From Panorpa germanica (Eukaryota > Arthropoda > Insecta > Mecoptera > Panorpidae): a DNA stretch of 64,000 bases. Positions 52,493 through 63,844 of the stretch are shown piece after piece. The notes beneath the pieces were generated by a model. It was not told where the DNA came from, ran no database searches, and saw only the letters and a program-made list of their open reading frames with translations. Location: NCBI GenBank assembly GCA_963678705.1, contig OY783205.1:9610001-9674000 (forward strand), read 5' to 3'. Numbering within the stretch: position 1 is the stretch's first letter; the number at the start of each line of letters is the position of its first letter. The position numbers and the translations under genes are program-made.

Positions 52493-52705
52493 TCTGGTTC
52501 TAAGGTTAAAAATAATCTTAACTGAATATTTTTGATTTCACCCTTATCCCGTTGATCAATAAGTCTGGTTCTAAGGTTAAAAATAATCTTAACTGAATAT
52601 TTTTGATTTCGCCCTTATCCCGTTGATCAATAAGTCTGGTTCTAAGGTTAAAAATAATCTTAACTGAATATTTTTGATTTCGCCCTTATCCCGGTTGAGA
52701 GCCCC
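52493..52705 (-). repeat. 71-bp tandem repeat, three copies, next to gypsy-3 PBS
   Basis: Copies start at 52493, 52564 and 52635 (TCTGGTTCTAAGGTTAAAAA). The last copy runs into the PBS-like motif. Each unit ends in a part-copy of the PBS region (CCCTTATCCCG), so the leader grew by duplicating sequence beside the primer site. Confidence 0.88.
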
Positions 52706-52710
52706 CAATT

Positions 52711-53659
52711 TGTAGACTTTTTATCATCCACATTAGTAGTTTTTGAATCTAATACCATCACGGTTCAGACTCCGCTTTGCAGGTTAGAATATACAACCAC
52801 CTGTTGAGATTCTATTATGCAGCCTAGAACTATTCAATCCACATGAGCCTCAATTTGTAGAGTAGACCCTCTAACCATCCAAATATATCCCGGTAGAGAT
52901 TCCAATTTGTAGGTTACTTTCTACAACTATCCGTTGTGACGATCAATTTGCAGTATAACATAACAACATAGTTTCTTTTATACGAGCAAACACATGATTT
53001 GGATATTGATAGTTCATTTAATATTTACACAAAATATTTACACAAAATTATACAATTACATCTGAATAAAGCGAATTAATCGTAATTAAATTCACACGAA
53101 AATAACACTTGATTAAAATACAATACAGTTCTTTCAATGTTTTTGCGTTACCACGTAATACGCCATTACAATTGTCCAAAGTTAACAACACAATATTATA
53201 ATGGAAAATACACCCTAGTAATTAACATTACATTTGCTGTACAACTCTAATATTAACGCTGATCACAATAACAAAAATATTACACCTAGTAATAAATTTT
53301 ACTGGATTTAATTCACATAACAACGACCATATATAAACTATATATAATTCTATCGCCATTTGCTTTCTGACTACGACGACTTCTGCTGTACGTATAAGCC
53401 AACGCCCTGATGACGTGTCATCACGTTCATAGTTAGCGAACAGTTCTTATGCTACGTTCTCTCAGGCGTGTGCTGGACACCGTAAGCGAACTGCTAAGCA
53501 TGTACCATTGAACGGCTATAGGGTCTGCCACCAGTTTATTTAACATTTAAATATACCCCGTTCTTAGCATCTTTACCCTAGTTTACAGGTTTCTTACTAT
53601 TTCTATTTCTTAAACTAAATATATTTTAACTTAAAATTACTCTTAAAAATAACCCCACA
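52711..53659 (-). repeat. Gypsy-3 5' LTR
   Basis: 949 bp; see the 3' LTR. Followed on the plus strand by TACA (53660-53663). Confidence 0.9.
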
Positions 53660-53683
53660 TACATTACATATTATTTTTCAAAG

Positions 53684-55202
53684 GATTTATCGTTGTGGCA
53701 ACGGTATGCGACCAACTTAAGGCCAATGTTAAAGCAATAGAAGATTTAATTGAAGAAAGCACTCGAAACAACCCAAATCTTCATTAAAAACATTAAAAAC
53801 AAAACATAAAACTTTAGTAATAACATATTTTATCATTTTTATCAGGTTCAGTATTTAGCGTTAACAGTGATCCAATTGTCCCTCTTTATGATGTTCCTCA
53901 TGTTATGAAGTGCATCAGAAATAGACTTTTAGATAACTGTTATAACTATACTTTACCGGGCGAGATTTTTAAAAGAGTTGCTACATGGACACCTATTTGC
54001 GAAGCATACGAAAAAGATATAAGAGAGGTTCCTACCCGAAGAACATTCCCGGGTCACATTACGAAGAGACATGTCAAAAAGAACATCATTCCCAGAATGA
54101 AAGTTAAATATGCTTTGCAGATATTAAGCCAACGAGTAGGAATGCATTTACTGCAAATGTCTTTTGGTACATTTATTTTTATTAAAAACAAATCAATTTC
54201 CTTCGATCTTTTCCCTTAATCCTAACCTTTTCCTTGATCCTTTTAATATGAATTGTAGATTTGCAAGACAACTCGTTGAAGAAAAGTGCTAAAGACACTG
54301 GAGAATTTCTATTGCTTTGCGACCAACTATTTGATAGTTTAAATGGTTTTACCCAGAAACAAGACGATAAAGCAAGAAAGCCATTGAGGAGTCCACTAGA
54401 GGAAAATTCTCCACACATAGCGTTTTGGAATAGGCATTTAACCACTGTAAGAAATATTCAAGCAACATTTTTAAGAACTGGCCAAGTTAATAATAAAATT
54501 ACTTGTTTGAATAATTTGGCATTTACCATCGATATTGTCAAAGTTCTTTGGAATAACTTACAAAGAACTTTTGCTTTTGACAAACTGTTCTTAAAAAATG
54601 TAAACCAAGACGCTCTGGAAAACTTCTTTGGGCAGATAAGGTTATCAATTTTGTTCGGCCTACAAAACACTTTTGATAACTAACTTAAGTGGGCCTAAGG
54701 CATTTGGGACAAATTCTGATTGCGATTATGCCAAATGTCTTGATAAACTTAGTTCTCTTTTAACACAAGATAATTCATTGCCGAACGACAGTGCTGTTTG
54801 TGTTGCTCTTCAACATCCAATAGAGAACAATCTGTACTGTGCCAATGCAGAGCACTCAGTATATAAACAACTCAGTACTAAAATTTGGAAAGAATTGAAG
54901 CTATCATGTGAAACGTATATTCATTTCAAATCTGGTAAAGATTAATTCATTTAATTCAGTATACCTATTGATATTTAAAAATGCTTTATGAAATATTTTT
55001 TTTAGACGAATATTTGAGGATAGCTTTTGAAAAGGAAATAAGTAAAAATTTTGACGCTGCCAGAAGCCTTGTAAGGAATTTGATACCAGAGGTTTGCTAT
55101 TACAAGTGTTTGATTCCAACAATGCTGCAATGTTTGGAAGATAATGCAAGTTATGAAAGCATGCTGGCGTGTAGTATTCACACGAACAAGGTGACGACCT
55201 AG
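53684..55202 (+). pseudogene. P transposase, 3' exons (C-terminal region)
   Basis: Exons by splice sites: 53684-about 53786 (the donor looks mutated; ATTAAAAAC where GTAAAA-like is expected), 53846-54166 (donor GTACAT), 54259-54934 (donor GTAAAG) and 55006-55202. Family motifs are VATVCDQLKANVKAI, DPIVPLYDVPHVMKCIRN, VKYALQILSQRVG, FLLLCDQLFDSLNG and the hallmark NQDALENFFGQIR. Just after FGQIR there is a frameshift or small deletion (about 54640-54680). Reading resumes at LSGPKAFGTNSDCDYAKC. It ends CSIHTNKVTT and a TAG. With the gypsy-2 insertion and these lesions, no active transposase. Confidence 0.82.
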
Positions 55203-55690
55203 ACAAAGTGCAAATAGTGGCTAGAAATTTCCATGCTGAGAATAGTAAAGCCAAACGTTCCCAACATAGTTCACTAAAGTTTACGTCATTATTTTCCGTT
55301 TACTTATTTCTCTTTTTCCTTTTCCCTTTTACTTTTTTTTTCTCAGTTTCCCTCCGGACCCAAAATGTAAACTCATGTATTATTTAACGCAATATGTTTT
55401 AAAAACCATTACGGTTTATTATTTACTGAAGTTTAACATAATTCTGTTACAAAGTATAATGCAAAACACATTAGCAATCTTTTACTAATATATTAATTTA
55501 ATATGTACTATACATTTATTTAAGTCGATTTTGTATATAGTTCGTATTGTATTCAAAGAATGAACTTGAGTTAATAGTGTTTCATTAATCACTGTATAAA
55601 ACATACATGAAGTTTAGTATTTACCCTTTATCAAAACAAATGGAAACTTTCACTAATCTAAGTTTGGCATAAAACCTAAAATAAATAAAT
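55203..55690 (+). other. P-element 3' non-coding region
   Basis: No gene. Pyrimidine-rich at 55285-55350 (CTTTTTCCTTTTCCC), then AT-rich. Confidence 0.5.
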
Positions 55691-56280
55691 TAAAGTTAAT
55701 GAAAACTGAAAAATGAGCACAGAAATAAATGTAGAAGGGTAAGCAGGACGTAAAGGTAAACTACAGGAGAGTATAAGCAGACGAAGATTCGAGAAAGGAG
55801 TATTTCGAAGAGGAGAAGAATCAGTAATTACTTAAGGAACCAAAGACATGCAGAAAATAAGGGTGATAATAGAAGGGAGAAATGATCATTTGTGACAGTA
55901 TACAAGTCGCAAATGATAAAGGAGCTGGGCAAAGAAATAAATGAGAAATTAGAAAGGTATAGAAGATGATAGGGATGGGAAGGATATAAATACAAGGATT
56001 AGAGAAAGTGGGGCTGGATAAGAGACTGTGAAATAAAAAAAAGTGAAAGAAGTAAGTACAAAGCAATTAATAATGAATTATAAAGATGATTTAGGACCGA
56101 AAGGAGACTTTGTAATAAATTATGTAATTACAGCGATGGAATGGAGAAATAGAGATAATTTAGATAATTTAGAGAGAAGTAGAGATAATAGAGATAATCA
56201 AATAAGATTTGAGTTTGGGGAAAGGGTGGAATCAGACCATCAACCGACAGTGATAAAGATGAAAGGATGAGAAGAAACAA
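55690..56280 (+). pseudogene. LINE endonuclease relic within the P element
   Basis: A purine-rich, broken endonuclease. The last part is open: DFVINYVITAMEWRN, then FEFGERVESDHQPTVIKMKG, the C-terminal SDH block of LINE AP-endonucleases. Upstream pieces fit loosely through several stops. Same family style as 33300-33790. It lies between the transposase stop and the right terminal repeat, so it inserted into an older P copy or was captured. Confidence 0.6.
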
Positions 56281-56623
56281 GAAAGGAAGATACAGTTACT
56301 GGACAGTAGAAGGAAAGGAAAGCTTCCATGTTTCTAGTATTTCCATATTTCTTTATGTAATAGATACTTATTTAATGAATTTGAGTATTAATTTTAAATT
56401 AATTTGATTATGATGCTTATATCGTACAATAAACGATATATTAAAACTAAAATTTAATTCTTTTTTTAAAGTAGTAATAAGTTTGAATAAGTTGTAAATA
56501 AATATTTTTTTTAAGTGCAAATAACTATCAAAAGTTGATGCACTTAAAATAAATATTTTTTTACTTTTAAATTTTATAATAATTAAATTTTGAATATAGG
56601 CTCCTCCCACAAAAATCTGTTAG

Positions 56624-56709
56624 TTTCAATTTTCCGTTATGAGACCGCCACTTCTCGAAATAATGTCAAATTTTGTACGAAAAATTTGTTAGAGAGTGTC
56701 CGGCCCCTG
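56624..56709 (-). repeat. P-element right terminal inverted repeat
   Basis: Ends TCCGGCCCCTG at 56709; complements 41377 onward, with the inner block CCGTTATGAGACCGCCAC at 56634-56651. Confidence 0.9.
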
Positions 56710-56717
56710 CTTCACAC
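56710..56717. repeat. P-element target-site duplication (right)
   Basis: CTTCACAC, identical to 41369-41376. Confidence 0.95.
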
Positions 56718-56800
56718 TCTTTATTTTTTTTAAAAAGTGCCGAGGATATATCAACCGCAACAATGTTATGTTTAAGCCAATCAGGTGAAGAAACCGCTTA
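56718..56800 (-). promoter_or_regulatory. Probable promoter side of the host secreted-protein gene
   Basis: On the minus strand, removing the P element places this DNA immediately upstream of the 5' leader of the exon at 41238-41316. It contains GATATATCC and TTTTTAAAAAAAATAAAG, possible TATA-like elements 60-120 bp before the ATG. The transcription start cannot be fixed. Confidence 0.35.
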
Positions 56801-57279
56801 ACAATGCAAATAAATAAAACACTACCAAAAAGGTAAAACTAGTATTAATTGCAACGCCATCTTGATTTCAACCAAATAAACACATTTTTTAATTTGCAAT
56901 CTCTTTTATACAATGGAGTATAAAAGAGATGGATACGACTAAGTGTGATACGTCAGTTACTACTTGCAAATCCATAAAATTTTATATTATAATTGTTGTG
57001 AACAAAAATGTCACGAGTACTTATTTTTTGTGTAACGTCATACCCTTTATATCTTTTTGTCCAACTTTGTTAGCGATGCGGTCAATTTCATGTATTTTTG
57101 AAGCGCGGTTATCTTCAGCTAGAGACAGCCGTACAGATTTCAGAATTTGGTGGTTTGGTTGGGATATAATTTTTATATTTAAATAATGAATTAAACAGCC
57201 TTTTTTCCATGTTGTATTAGGTTGTAGTTCTAATAATGTGCAAAGATATGATGTATTATTCTGGATCAGATCATTAGGC

Positions 57280-57625
57280 TAGGCACTTCCCAGTAAACAT
57301 TATGGAGTCAATTCTATTGCTTATGTGTTCATATACCTTATCACTTGGTGATTTAGCAAATTTAGAGTTAGGAAAAAAGTTCATACTTTGATATTACCAC
57401 AATTAAAAAATAATAATATAACTTGTCAGTCATTTATTGGGTGTATTGAATTAGTACTAACAGTATTAATTGATATTATTGTTGAGGTTTATTTACATGT
57501 ATTACATATATACATAATTCTGGGTTAGAGTGTTAATTAATGTTGAACTTTATTATGTTTGATGAGTTTCAGTTTAGGCACTTCCCAGTAAACATTATGG
57601 AGTCAATTCTTATGTGTTCATAACC
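57280..57625 (+). repeat. 50-bp direct repeat, spacing 295 bp
   Basis: TAGGCACTTCCCAGTAAACA at 57280 and again at 57575, continuing through TTATGGAGTCAATTCT; the second copy lacks a few bases thereafter. The intervening sequence is not itself repeated. Confidence 0.8.
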
Positions 57626-59757
57626 GTGTAAATATAAACATTTCCTAATATTCATATTTTACGTTATTTCTGTTTTTATCATATAGGTGGAGATCTCATT
57701 TTATTCCAGTATAAATATTGCCTAATTTAAGCTTTTGGTTTATATAATAACTTCATTAGTTGTAAATCATATTATCGTAAACATTTTCATAGTGACATCT
57801 ATCAACTAAAATAATTAATTCTATATGCATTTTAGCATAGTTGTATTATTACGCGGTAGATAACACTACTTACTTCTTCGTACCATGTCCTTTGGTGTAA
57901 AACTTGTGCGAATAAAATAAATATAATTTGAATATCATTCTGTTAATTAACGGGTCCTTCGAAACAACATCACAGTGCGCGTGTGAGTATTGAAGGCTTT
58001 GGAACGATCTATATTGCTCCGAGAAGCCGGTTACCGTCAGTAATGGGATTGTGTCCTATGTCTTAATTTCTATAAAAGTGTACTATATATTAATAAAGTG
58101 GGTTACTAGAACCTCAAATGTTCAATTATTTTTTAATAACTCCTTATATGTTAAGAGATATTAGCAAGATTAGAGATTTTAACAATCATATTGACAAAGT
58201 CATTTTGTCTTTTTAATTATTAAAGGGATTTAACGTTGTACACATTGCAAATGCATGTGACATCACAACCGCTGTCAACTTTACAGCTCATAAATCTCTG
58301 CTATATGTATTTATATATCAAAATATCAAATATTATTTACAGCTATTTTAAGGAACAATCAAATTTCAATATTATATCTGCCTTAGCAGGGTTAAATAAA
58401 ATAAAAACTTATTATTCTTTGATTTGACTTAATTATTTGACTACCAACAGCTACAGAACATTACCACAGCACTGACCTACTCAACAAATAACTGACGTTA
58501 AAATGCATTTCACGTCATACAAATATGACCGACCATTTCTAGCGCTAAAACTACAATTCAAATTTTTAATTGCTATATCTTTGTCAATATTAAGATATTT
58601 AATAAAATAGACACGCCAATACACATTTATTAACATCTATTTCAATCAACAATTGAAAAATCGATCACTAAAAAAGGGGGACACAAGCCCATTTACAAAT
58701 TAGTTACAACAGGTGCTAGACATCCATAGGTCCGATCCTAGCTAAACAATATGTATTCATTTTCATGAGATTTTTGTCATGAACGAGTTTGCTTTCTACT
58801 TAGTCGTTCATATGGAATGTCTCTTTTATGAGCTACAGATGGCGCAACGACTAAACATTGTAGTATCAAACCGACTCAGGTTTATAATTTATGACCAGAG
58901 TTATATTTTATAATTTATGGCCTGTTGTGATTGGATAGAGAAATTACATTAAAATGAAGCTTCAAGTTCAAACAGAGTATATTATTTCGAGAAATAAAAT
59001 TGATTTTTATTAGAAAACAAAACTGTAATGAAAAGAGTAAACAATAACTTTATGCAAAACAAGATTTGTAATTGAGTTTTTATACTTATTTTCCTTACAA
59101 CAATTTTTTGGTACCATTAGTGTGTGAAAAAAAAAAAAAAATTAAAACAACTTTCTGAATGAAAGATGATGAAATATATGTTCTGAAGCGATTAATAAAG
59201 TCAATAAATGAAATTGTTATGAGGTTATAGGATTAAGGAATTAGAGTGAGACAGGTAGATTAAATTTTACCGCTAGAAGCTCATAGTAGTACCAGGAGGA
59301 GGAGCTATATGTCATCAGGTTAGAGGAGAGGGTTATTTTAATGATTAAGGTAAAGTTTAGTGATGACTTAAAGTGAGACAGGTGGATTATAATATGCCTT
59401 GTTATTGCTTATTTACTAATTACCAAGTATTAATTAAAACATTACAGCGTATAAATTTATATAATATAGTGTATTTGTATATTTATTGTCAACGACCCTT
59501 ATGATATCCTATTGATAATTTTCACACTAAAGATGCACACGTGTTTTTGCGAAAGAACCCGTGTTTAATATGTATATACAAAAACTAAGTAAAATAATAG
59601 TTTACATTTTAATGGATTAAATGCGTATGGAACATATATGCAAATTATTTCTTTAGATGCATACATTATTTTGCTTAAATATTTAGTTAATGTTTGAAAT
59701 GATTTTATGATAATATTATTTTAACAATATAGTGGACGAAAACATTTAATTTTTCAA

Positions 59758-59915
59758 GATGGCGGATTTTAGTAAAAACCCCAAATATTTTCTAAACCGT
59801 AAGAGGTAATCAACTAATTTTGACAACAAATTTAACCAACAAAGGGACAATTGTCTATGTTAAATCCAAAGAGCAAAAAAATAACTTTCCAATATGGCGG
59901 ATTTTAGTAAAAAAT
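59758..59915 (+). repeat. Short direct repeat ATGGCGGATTTTAGTAAAAA
   Basis: Two copies about 135 bp apart, each followed by A-rich DNA. Possibly two ends of a small element or a local duplication. Confidence 0.6.
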
Positions 59916-60845
59916 TTAATTTAAAAAAAGGTCAAATGTATAATTGCTGAGTTGCTAGTGACTTAAGCAAATATATTGTAATGTATAAATTATGTTTGTT
60001 AAATATGACACTGGTTTAATTTTCATAAGTTTATAGTTACTATAAAATATCTTGGGACAGGCTTAAATGACATCAGTTTAATAAAGTTAAATTTTATTAA
60101 GTGAGTTAAGTATTGCGATTAACTTTGTCAAATCATTGGTTTATTATAAAGTGCTTCAAGCTGCTAATATATGCATTATATTTAGTTTTAAAATAATTGT
60201 TAAGTGATTTACTTATTGATAAGTACATTTTTATAATAATTTATATGTTCAAAATAAATTTAAATAGTTTAGTAATAGTAGCTTTTAAATGTTTACATAT
60301 ATCTATACCTTAAGAGGCTGGCTGCCTCTTTAGATTTTTTTTACATTTATACAGCTTTGTAAGTTATTTAAAATATTAATCTAAAAATTAATTTAGTTAT
60401 TACTGTTTATCTTAATAATAACATAAGTTTTGAAATGGCTTCTGTTGGATTTATGTGTTTTTATTTATTGTTAAAACACTTACGTCATATTCAAAGTTCT
60501 CTCTAAGGTTTAAATAAACATATATAATCAGTATTTAGTTTAGTAATATGATATTTAGGTTATATTTACTTTACTGTTTGTCATAAGGGCAATGTGTGTG
60601 AACAGTCCAATTAGTTTCAGTCCAAGCCTGAAAGAGAGGTCATTAAGTAACAAAAGGATTACTAATAAGTATGATGCAAGTTAGGAGAATATGCTATTTA
60701 AGTCAGACGAAATATAGAACTCAATGAGTAAAGATATTCCTTTAAATGCGGATAAAGAAATAAAGACATCAAGTATTATTAATTCAGTGTTTAATTTAAT
60801 ATTACCCAACCCATATTTCCAATAGGTTATGGGCCCAGTACACGC

Positions 60846-61260
60846 GTAGTGAAAAACTGAAATTTCAATTTGATGTTTTTATAATTACCCAACTAACAGA
60901 TAAATATGCTGCCTGTGCTAAGGTATATGGTTCATTTGGGGAATTGTATTTAATATCTATGTATTGCCCACCCTCCTCTGAAATTGAACCTCATATTGTA
61001 TACATGCATAAGGTATTACTTGAATTAGGGAATGATAAGTCGTTAATCGTAGGAGCTGATGCAAATGCAAGATCCTTTCTTTGGCATAGTGCCTTGAGCT
61101 CAATAACAGAGGTGTAGATATTGAAATGGCCCTAATACAAAACAATTGGGAGATTGTAAATAAACCTGGAATGCCATACACTTTTAGCACCGTTAACGGG
61201 GAATCAAACATTGATATTACCATTACAAATATAAGAACTGCACCAAACATTAAATTATGG
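60846..61260 (+). pseudogene. R1-like LINE endonuclease part of ORF2
   Basis: Reads ITQLTDKYAACAKVYG, LYLISMYCPPSSEIE, then LIVGADANARSFLWHS (the catalytic GADxN block). A stop and frame change occur near 61115. It continues with WEIVNKPGMPYTF and NIDITITN, and the next frame shift near 61260 leads to the SDHRCI-like block at the start of the following frame. So EN is present but broken twice. Confidence 0.7.
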
Positions 61261-62207
61261 AAAGTGAATGGACCACTAGTGATCATAGGTGTATTACAAT
61301 GAGGTATTATGAAATGGACAAAACTGAAAGGAACACAACTACAAAGAGAATTGGGAACTACAATATTAAAACTGCTAAATGGGAAGTTTTTCAACAGAAA
61401 ATAGGGGAAGTTTTTAATAATGATTACCTAGAAGAATTCAAACATTTGGACTGTGAGAGACAAGCTCAGGAATTGACCAAGGTAATAATAGATAGTTGTA
61501 ATGCATCTATGAAGAGAACTAAAAAATATCCCAGAAGTGTGCCATGGTGGGATGCTGAACTTATTAATTTAAGAAATAAGTATAAAAATACAAGAAGGAC
61601 ATTCCAGTGGGGAAGGAGGAACCAGGTTCGGGAAGAGGAGATTGAAGTGTATAGAAAGAATTTTAAAAAAGCTAGCAGTGAATACAAAAAAGCAATAAAA
61701 AATAAGAAGAAAGATTCTTGGGAAAAATTGGTGACGAATTTAGGCAATGCGGATCCGTGGGGATTAATATATAAACTCAGTGCTAACAAAATCAGAGGAG
61801 ACGAAATTCTCTATTCAATAAAGGATGGAGATAATAATACCACGACTTGGCAAGAAACAGCTGAGTTATTGTTAAATAAAGCGGCACCAAATGACGATAT
61901 TGAAGAAAATGAAAAACAGTCTCGAATTATAAATGACAATTTAAATTATACTGGGATTGGTGAGGAGGAAGATTTTACTTCTGAAGAAGTATTGGATGCT
62001 GTTATGAATACAAAGGATGGGAAATCACCAGGAAAGGATAAAATAACATCTGAAATGGTTAAAAGTTTTTACGAAATATGCCCACAGTATCTAGAAACGC
62101 TTTATAACAATTGTTTAAAGGAAATGAAGTTTCCAAATATCTGGAAAATTAAGGTGTTAAAGGTTTTCTTGAAGAATGAGGTCCCATCACGTTGTTGCCT
62201 GTATTGA
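61257..62207 (+). pseudogene. R1-like LINE ORF2, linker and RT N-terminus
   Basis: 316 codons. It opens with TSDHRCITMRYYEM (the final EN block). A long basic linker (RSVPWWDAELINLRNKYK is the usual WW motif before RT) leads to the RT fingers: DGKSPGKDKITSEMVKSFYE and FPNIWKIKVLKVF. It ends in a frame change at 62190-62207; the next frame starts in the overlap. Confidence 0.8.
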
Positions 62208-63844
62208 GGAAAATTCTAGAAAAGCTGCTTGCTAAGAGATTACTCGCTAATTATTACTTGCAAGGATTGGATGCTAAGATGCAATTTGGCTTTAAGAAAG
62301 GAACATCCACAGAGGATGCATTAGTGATGGCTCTGAATAAAGTAAAACAAGCAGATGAAAAGTATGTAACGGGAATCTTTATTGATATTAAGAGTGCTTT
62401 TGATAATGTATGGTGGCATAGCGTTTTACGGAGAATAAGACAAGCTAGATGTTCTAGACAACTATATAGCATGATGGAAAATTATTTCTATCATAGGAAA
62501 TTAGTATTACAAACGGGAAACAATATCATGAAGAAACAGACTCAAAAGGGGTGCCCCCAAGGATCAGTTCTAGGACCCATTTTATGGAATTTTGTTTTCG
62601 ATGAGGACACATTAAATACGCATAATGGGAATGTTAACATATGCTTCGCTGATGATAAATTAATTCTCGTCAAAGGGAATAGCAGGAAACAATTGGAAGA
62701 AAAAGCTGACCATATAATGCAGCAGATGAGTAACTGGATGGATACACACAAAATGAAGATATCTACCGACAAAACCAAACTAATGATGCTTAAAGAAAAA
62801 TTTAAAAGAGCTCCGACAGTTAAATATAAAGCGAATACCATAGCATGCACAAAATCTATTAGGTATTTGGGAATGATCCTAGATGAAAATCTAAATTTTG
62901 TTGAACACGTTAAATATATCAGGGAAAAATTACGCAAATCCATGGGAAAACTAAACAGGGTAACAAGAAAAGATTGGGGACTGCGACCAAGGGTACTTAG
63001 AGTTCATTATGAAGGAATGGTTTTACCAATCATAACATACGGTGCTGCTGCTTGGTTTAAGGAAGCAAATAAAACCATTATAAGGAGGCATTTAAATGCA
63101 GCCCAACGATTTGTATTATTAATGATCTCAAGGTTCTGCAGAACAGTCTCTACAGATGCGCAAAAAGTATTAACTGGTAGGTTGCCGATAGACTTGCAAG
63201 TAATTAAAACAGGAATGAACTATTATATCAGGAAAAACTTGCAAATGTCATTTGACGGAATTACCATTGAAACACTAGATGGGGATGAGGTGGACCATGA
63301 AAGAAGAATTGTAAATGTTAAAAAAGCAGTGAATGAGAAACTGATGACTACATGGCAGAACAGATGGGATATAACGGAAAAAGGAAGAACAACTTATCAC
63401 CACATTAAGAATGTCAAGTTTGTAAAGCAAAATAAGTGGTTTCAACCTGGACTGTATTTATCCTTTTTGGTAAGCGGCCATGGATCTATTAAAGCAAAGT
63501 TAGTCCAGCTTGGAGTTGAGAGTAATGATAGGTGTAGATGTTGTAAACGGGAAACACTGGTACATATATTAAAAGAATGCCCAGACTACTATGAAACGAG
63601 AGTGAAATTTCAAGATAGAATAAAAGTCAGAGAAATTGGAAGTCTAGAGTATCTAGTAAATGAAGAGATTAGGTATCGATACTATAATGAGTATGCGAAG
63701 GAGATTTTTGAAACCAGGAAAATGCTATTGAAGAATGATGAAGTAAGAAGAAGAAGAGATGCAGAGACAATAATAGGAAGTGAAGGAGAGGAATTAGAGC
63801 AAGGGAATTGGGATAATTTCACGGTGGATGAGATTGAACAGTAA
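62192..63844 (+). CDS. R1-like LINE ORF2, RT palm to C-terminus
   Basis: 550 codons, uninterrupted. It reads LLPVLRKILEKLLAKRL, QFGFKKGTSTEDAL, IDIKSAFDNVWW (catalytic Asp), GCPQGSVLGPILWNFVFD and FADDKLILVKG (catalytic FADD). Then come RYLGMILDENLNFVEH and the thumb (VLPIITYGAAAWF). The C-terminal Cys/His motif is CRCCKRETLVHILKEC. Arg-rich residues and an acidic tail end the protein. The palm is complete, but without the upstream frames it cannot be a full ORF2. It is relatively well preserved. Confidence 0.85.
   Translation: MLPVLRKILEKLLAKRLLANYYLQGLDAKMQFGFKKGTSTEDALVMALNKVKQADEKYVTGIFIDIKSAFDNVWWHSVLRRIRQARCSRQLYSMMENYFYHRKLVLQTGNNIMKKQTQKGCPQGSVLGPILWNFVFDEDTLNTHNGNVNICFADDKLILVKGNSRKQLEEKADHIMQQMSNWMDTHKMKISTDKTKLMMLKEKFKRAPTVKYKANTIACTKSIRYLGMILDENLNFVEHVKYIREKLRKSMGKLNRVTRKDWGLRPRVLRVHYEGMVLPIITYGAAAWFKEANKTIIRRHLNAAQRFVLLMISRFCRTVSTDAQKVLTGRLPIDLQVIKTGMNYYIRKNLQMSFDGITIETLDGDEVDHERRIVNVKKAVNEKLMTTWQNRWDITEKGRTTYHHIKNVKFVKQNKWFQPGLYLSFLVSGHGSIKAKLVQLGVESNDRCRCCKRETLVHILKECPDYYETRVKFQDRIKVREIGSLEYLVNEEIRYRYYNEYAKEIFETRKMLLKNDEVRRRRDAETIIGSEGEELEQGNWDNFTVDEIEQ

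Larger units (their letters stand above)
49192..53659 (-). mobile_element. Gypsy-3: LTR retrotransposon with SAP-Gag, pol deleted, minus strand
   Basis: LTRs of 952 bp (49192-50143) and 949 bp (52711-53659), TGTGGGG...CTACA read on the minus strand, TSD TACA. On the minus strand the internal region runs PBS-like motif (TTGGGGGCTCTCAACCGGGA), a tandem-repeat leader, a single 747-codon frame and a polypurine tract (CAGGAGAGGCCGAGA). RT and RNase H are gone. Inserted in a P-transposase intron, opposite to the transposase. LTRs differ by a handful of substitutions, a 4-bp indel and an altered terminus, so it is older than the BEL copy. Confidence 0.9.
41377..56709 (+). mobile_element. P element with THAP-domain transposase, invaded by two LTR retrotransposons
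   Basis: Terminal inverted repeats start CAGGGGCCGGACA at 41377 and, in reverse, at 56709. The match continues in imperfect form for about 85 bp, including GTGGCGGTCTCATAACGG on both sides. A perfect 8-bp duplication CTTCACAC flanks it. The interior encodes a THAP/P-type transposase across ten or so exons. Without gypsy-2 (43293-48908) and gypsy-3 (49192-53659) the element would be about 5.2 kb, which still includes a LINE endonuclease relic near its 3' end. Confidence 0.95.
56800..60845. other. No gene seen; short repeats only
   Basis: Four kilobases of AT-rich DNA with no supported frame. Visible structure: a 50-bp direct repeat (57280 and 57575), a repeated ATGGCGGATTTTAGTAAAAA (59760 and 59895), a poly-A run at about 59129-59143, and a 7-bp-stem hairpin AAGAGGC/GCCTCTT near 60313. 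Confidence 0.5.

Noticed and set aside
57940-57975. AACGGGTCCTTCG resembling a BEL primer-binding site
   Set aside because: No LTR pair, no end motif and no BEL coding sequence nearby; treated as coincidence.
58236-58427. 63-codon plus-strand frame
   Set aside because: No motif and ordinary AT-rich composition; no start or splice context.
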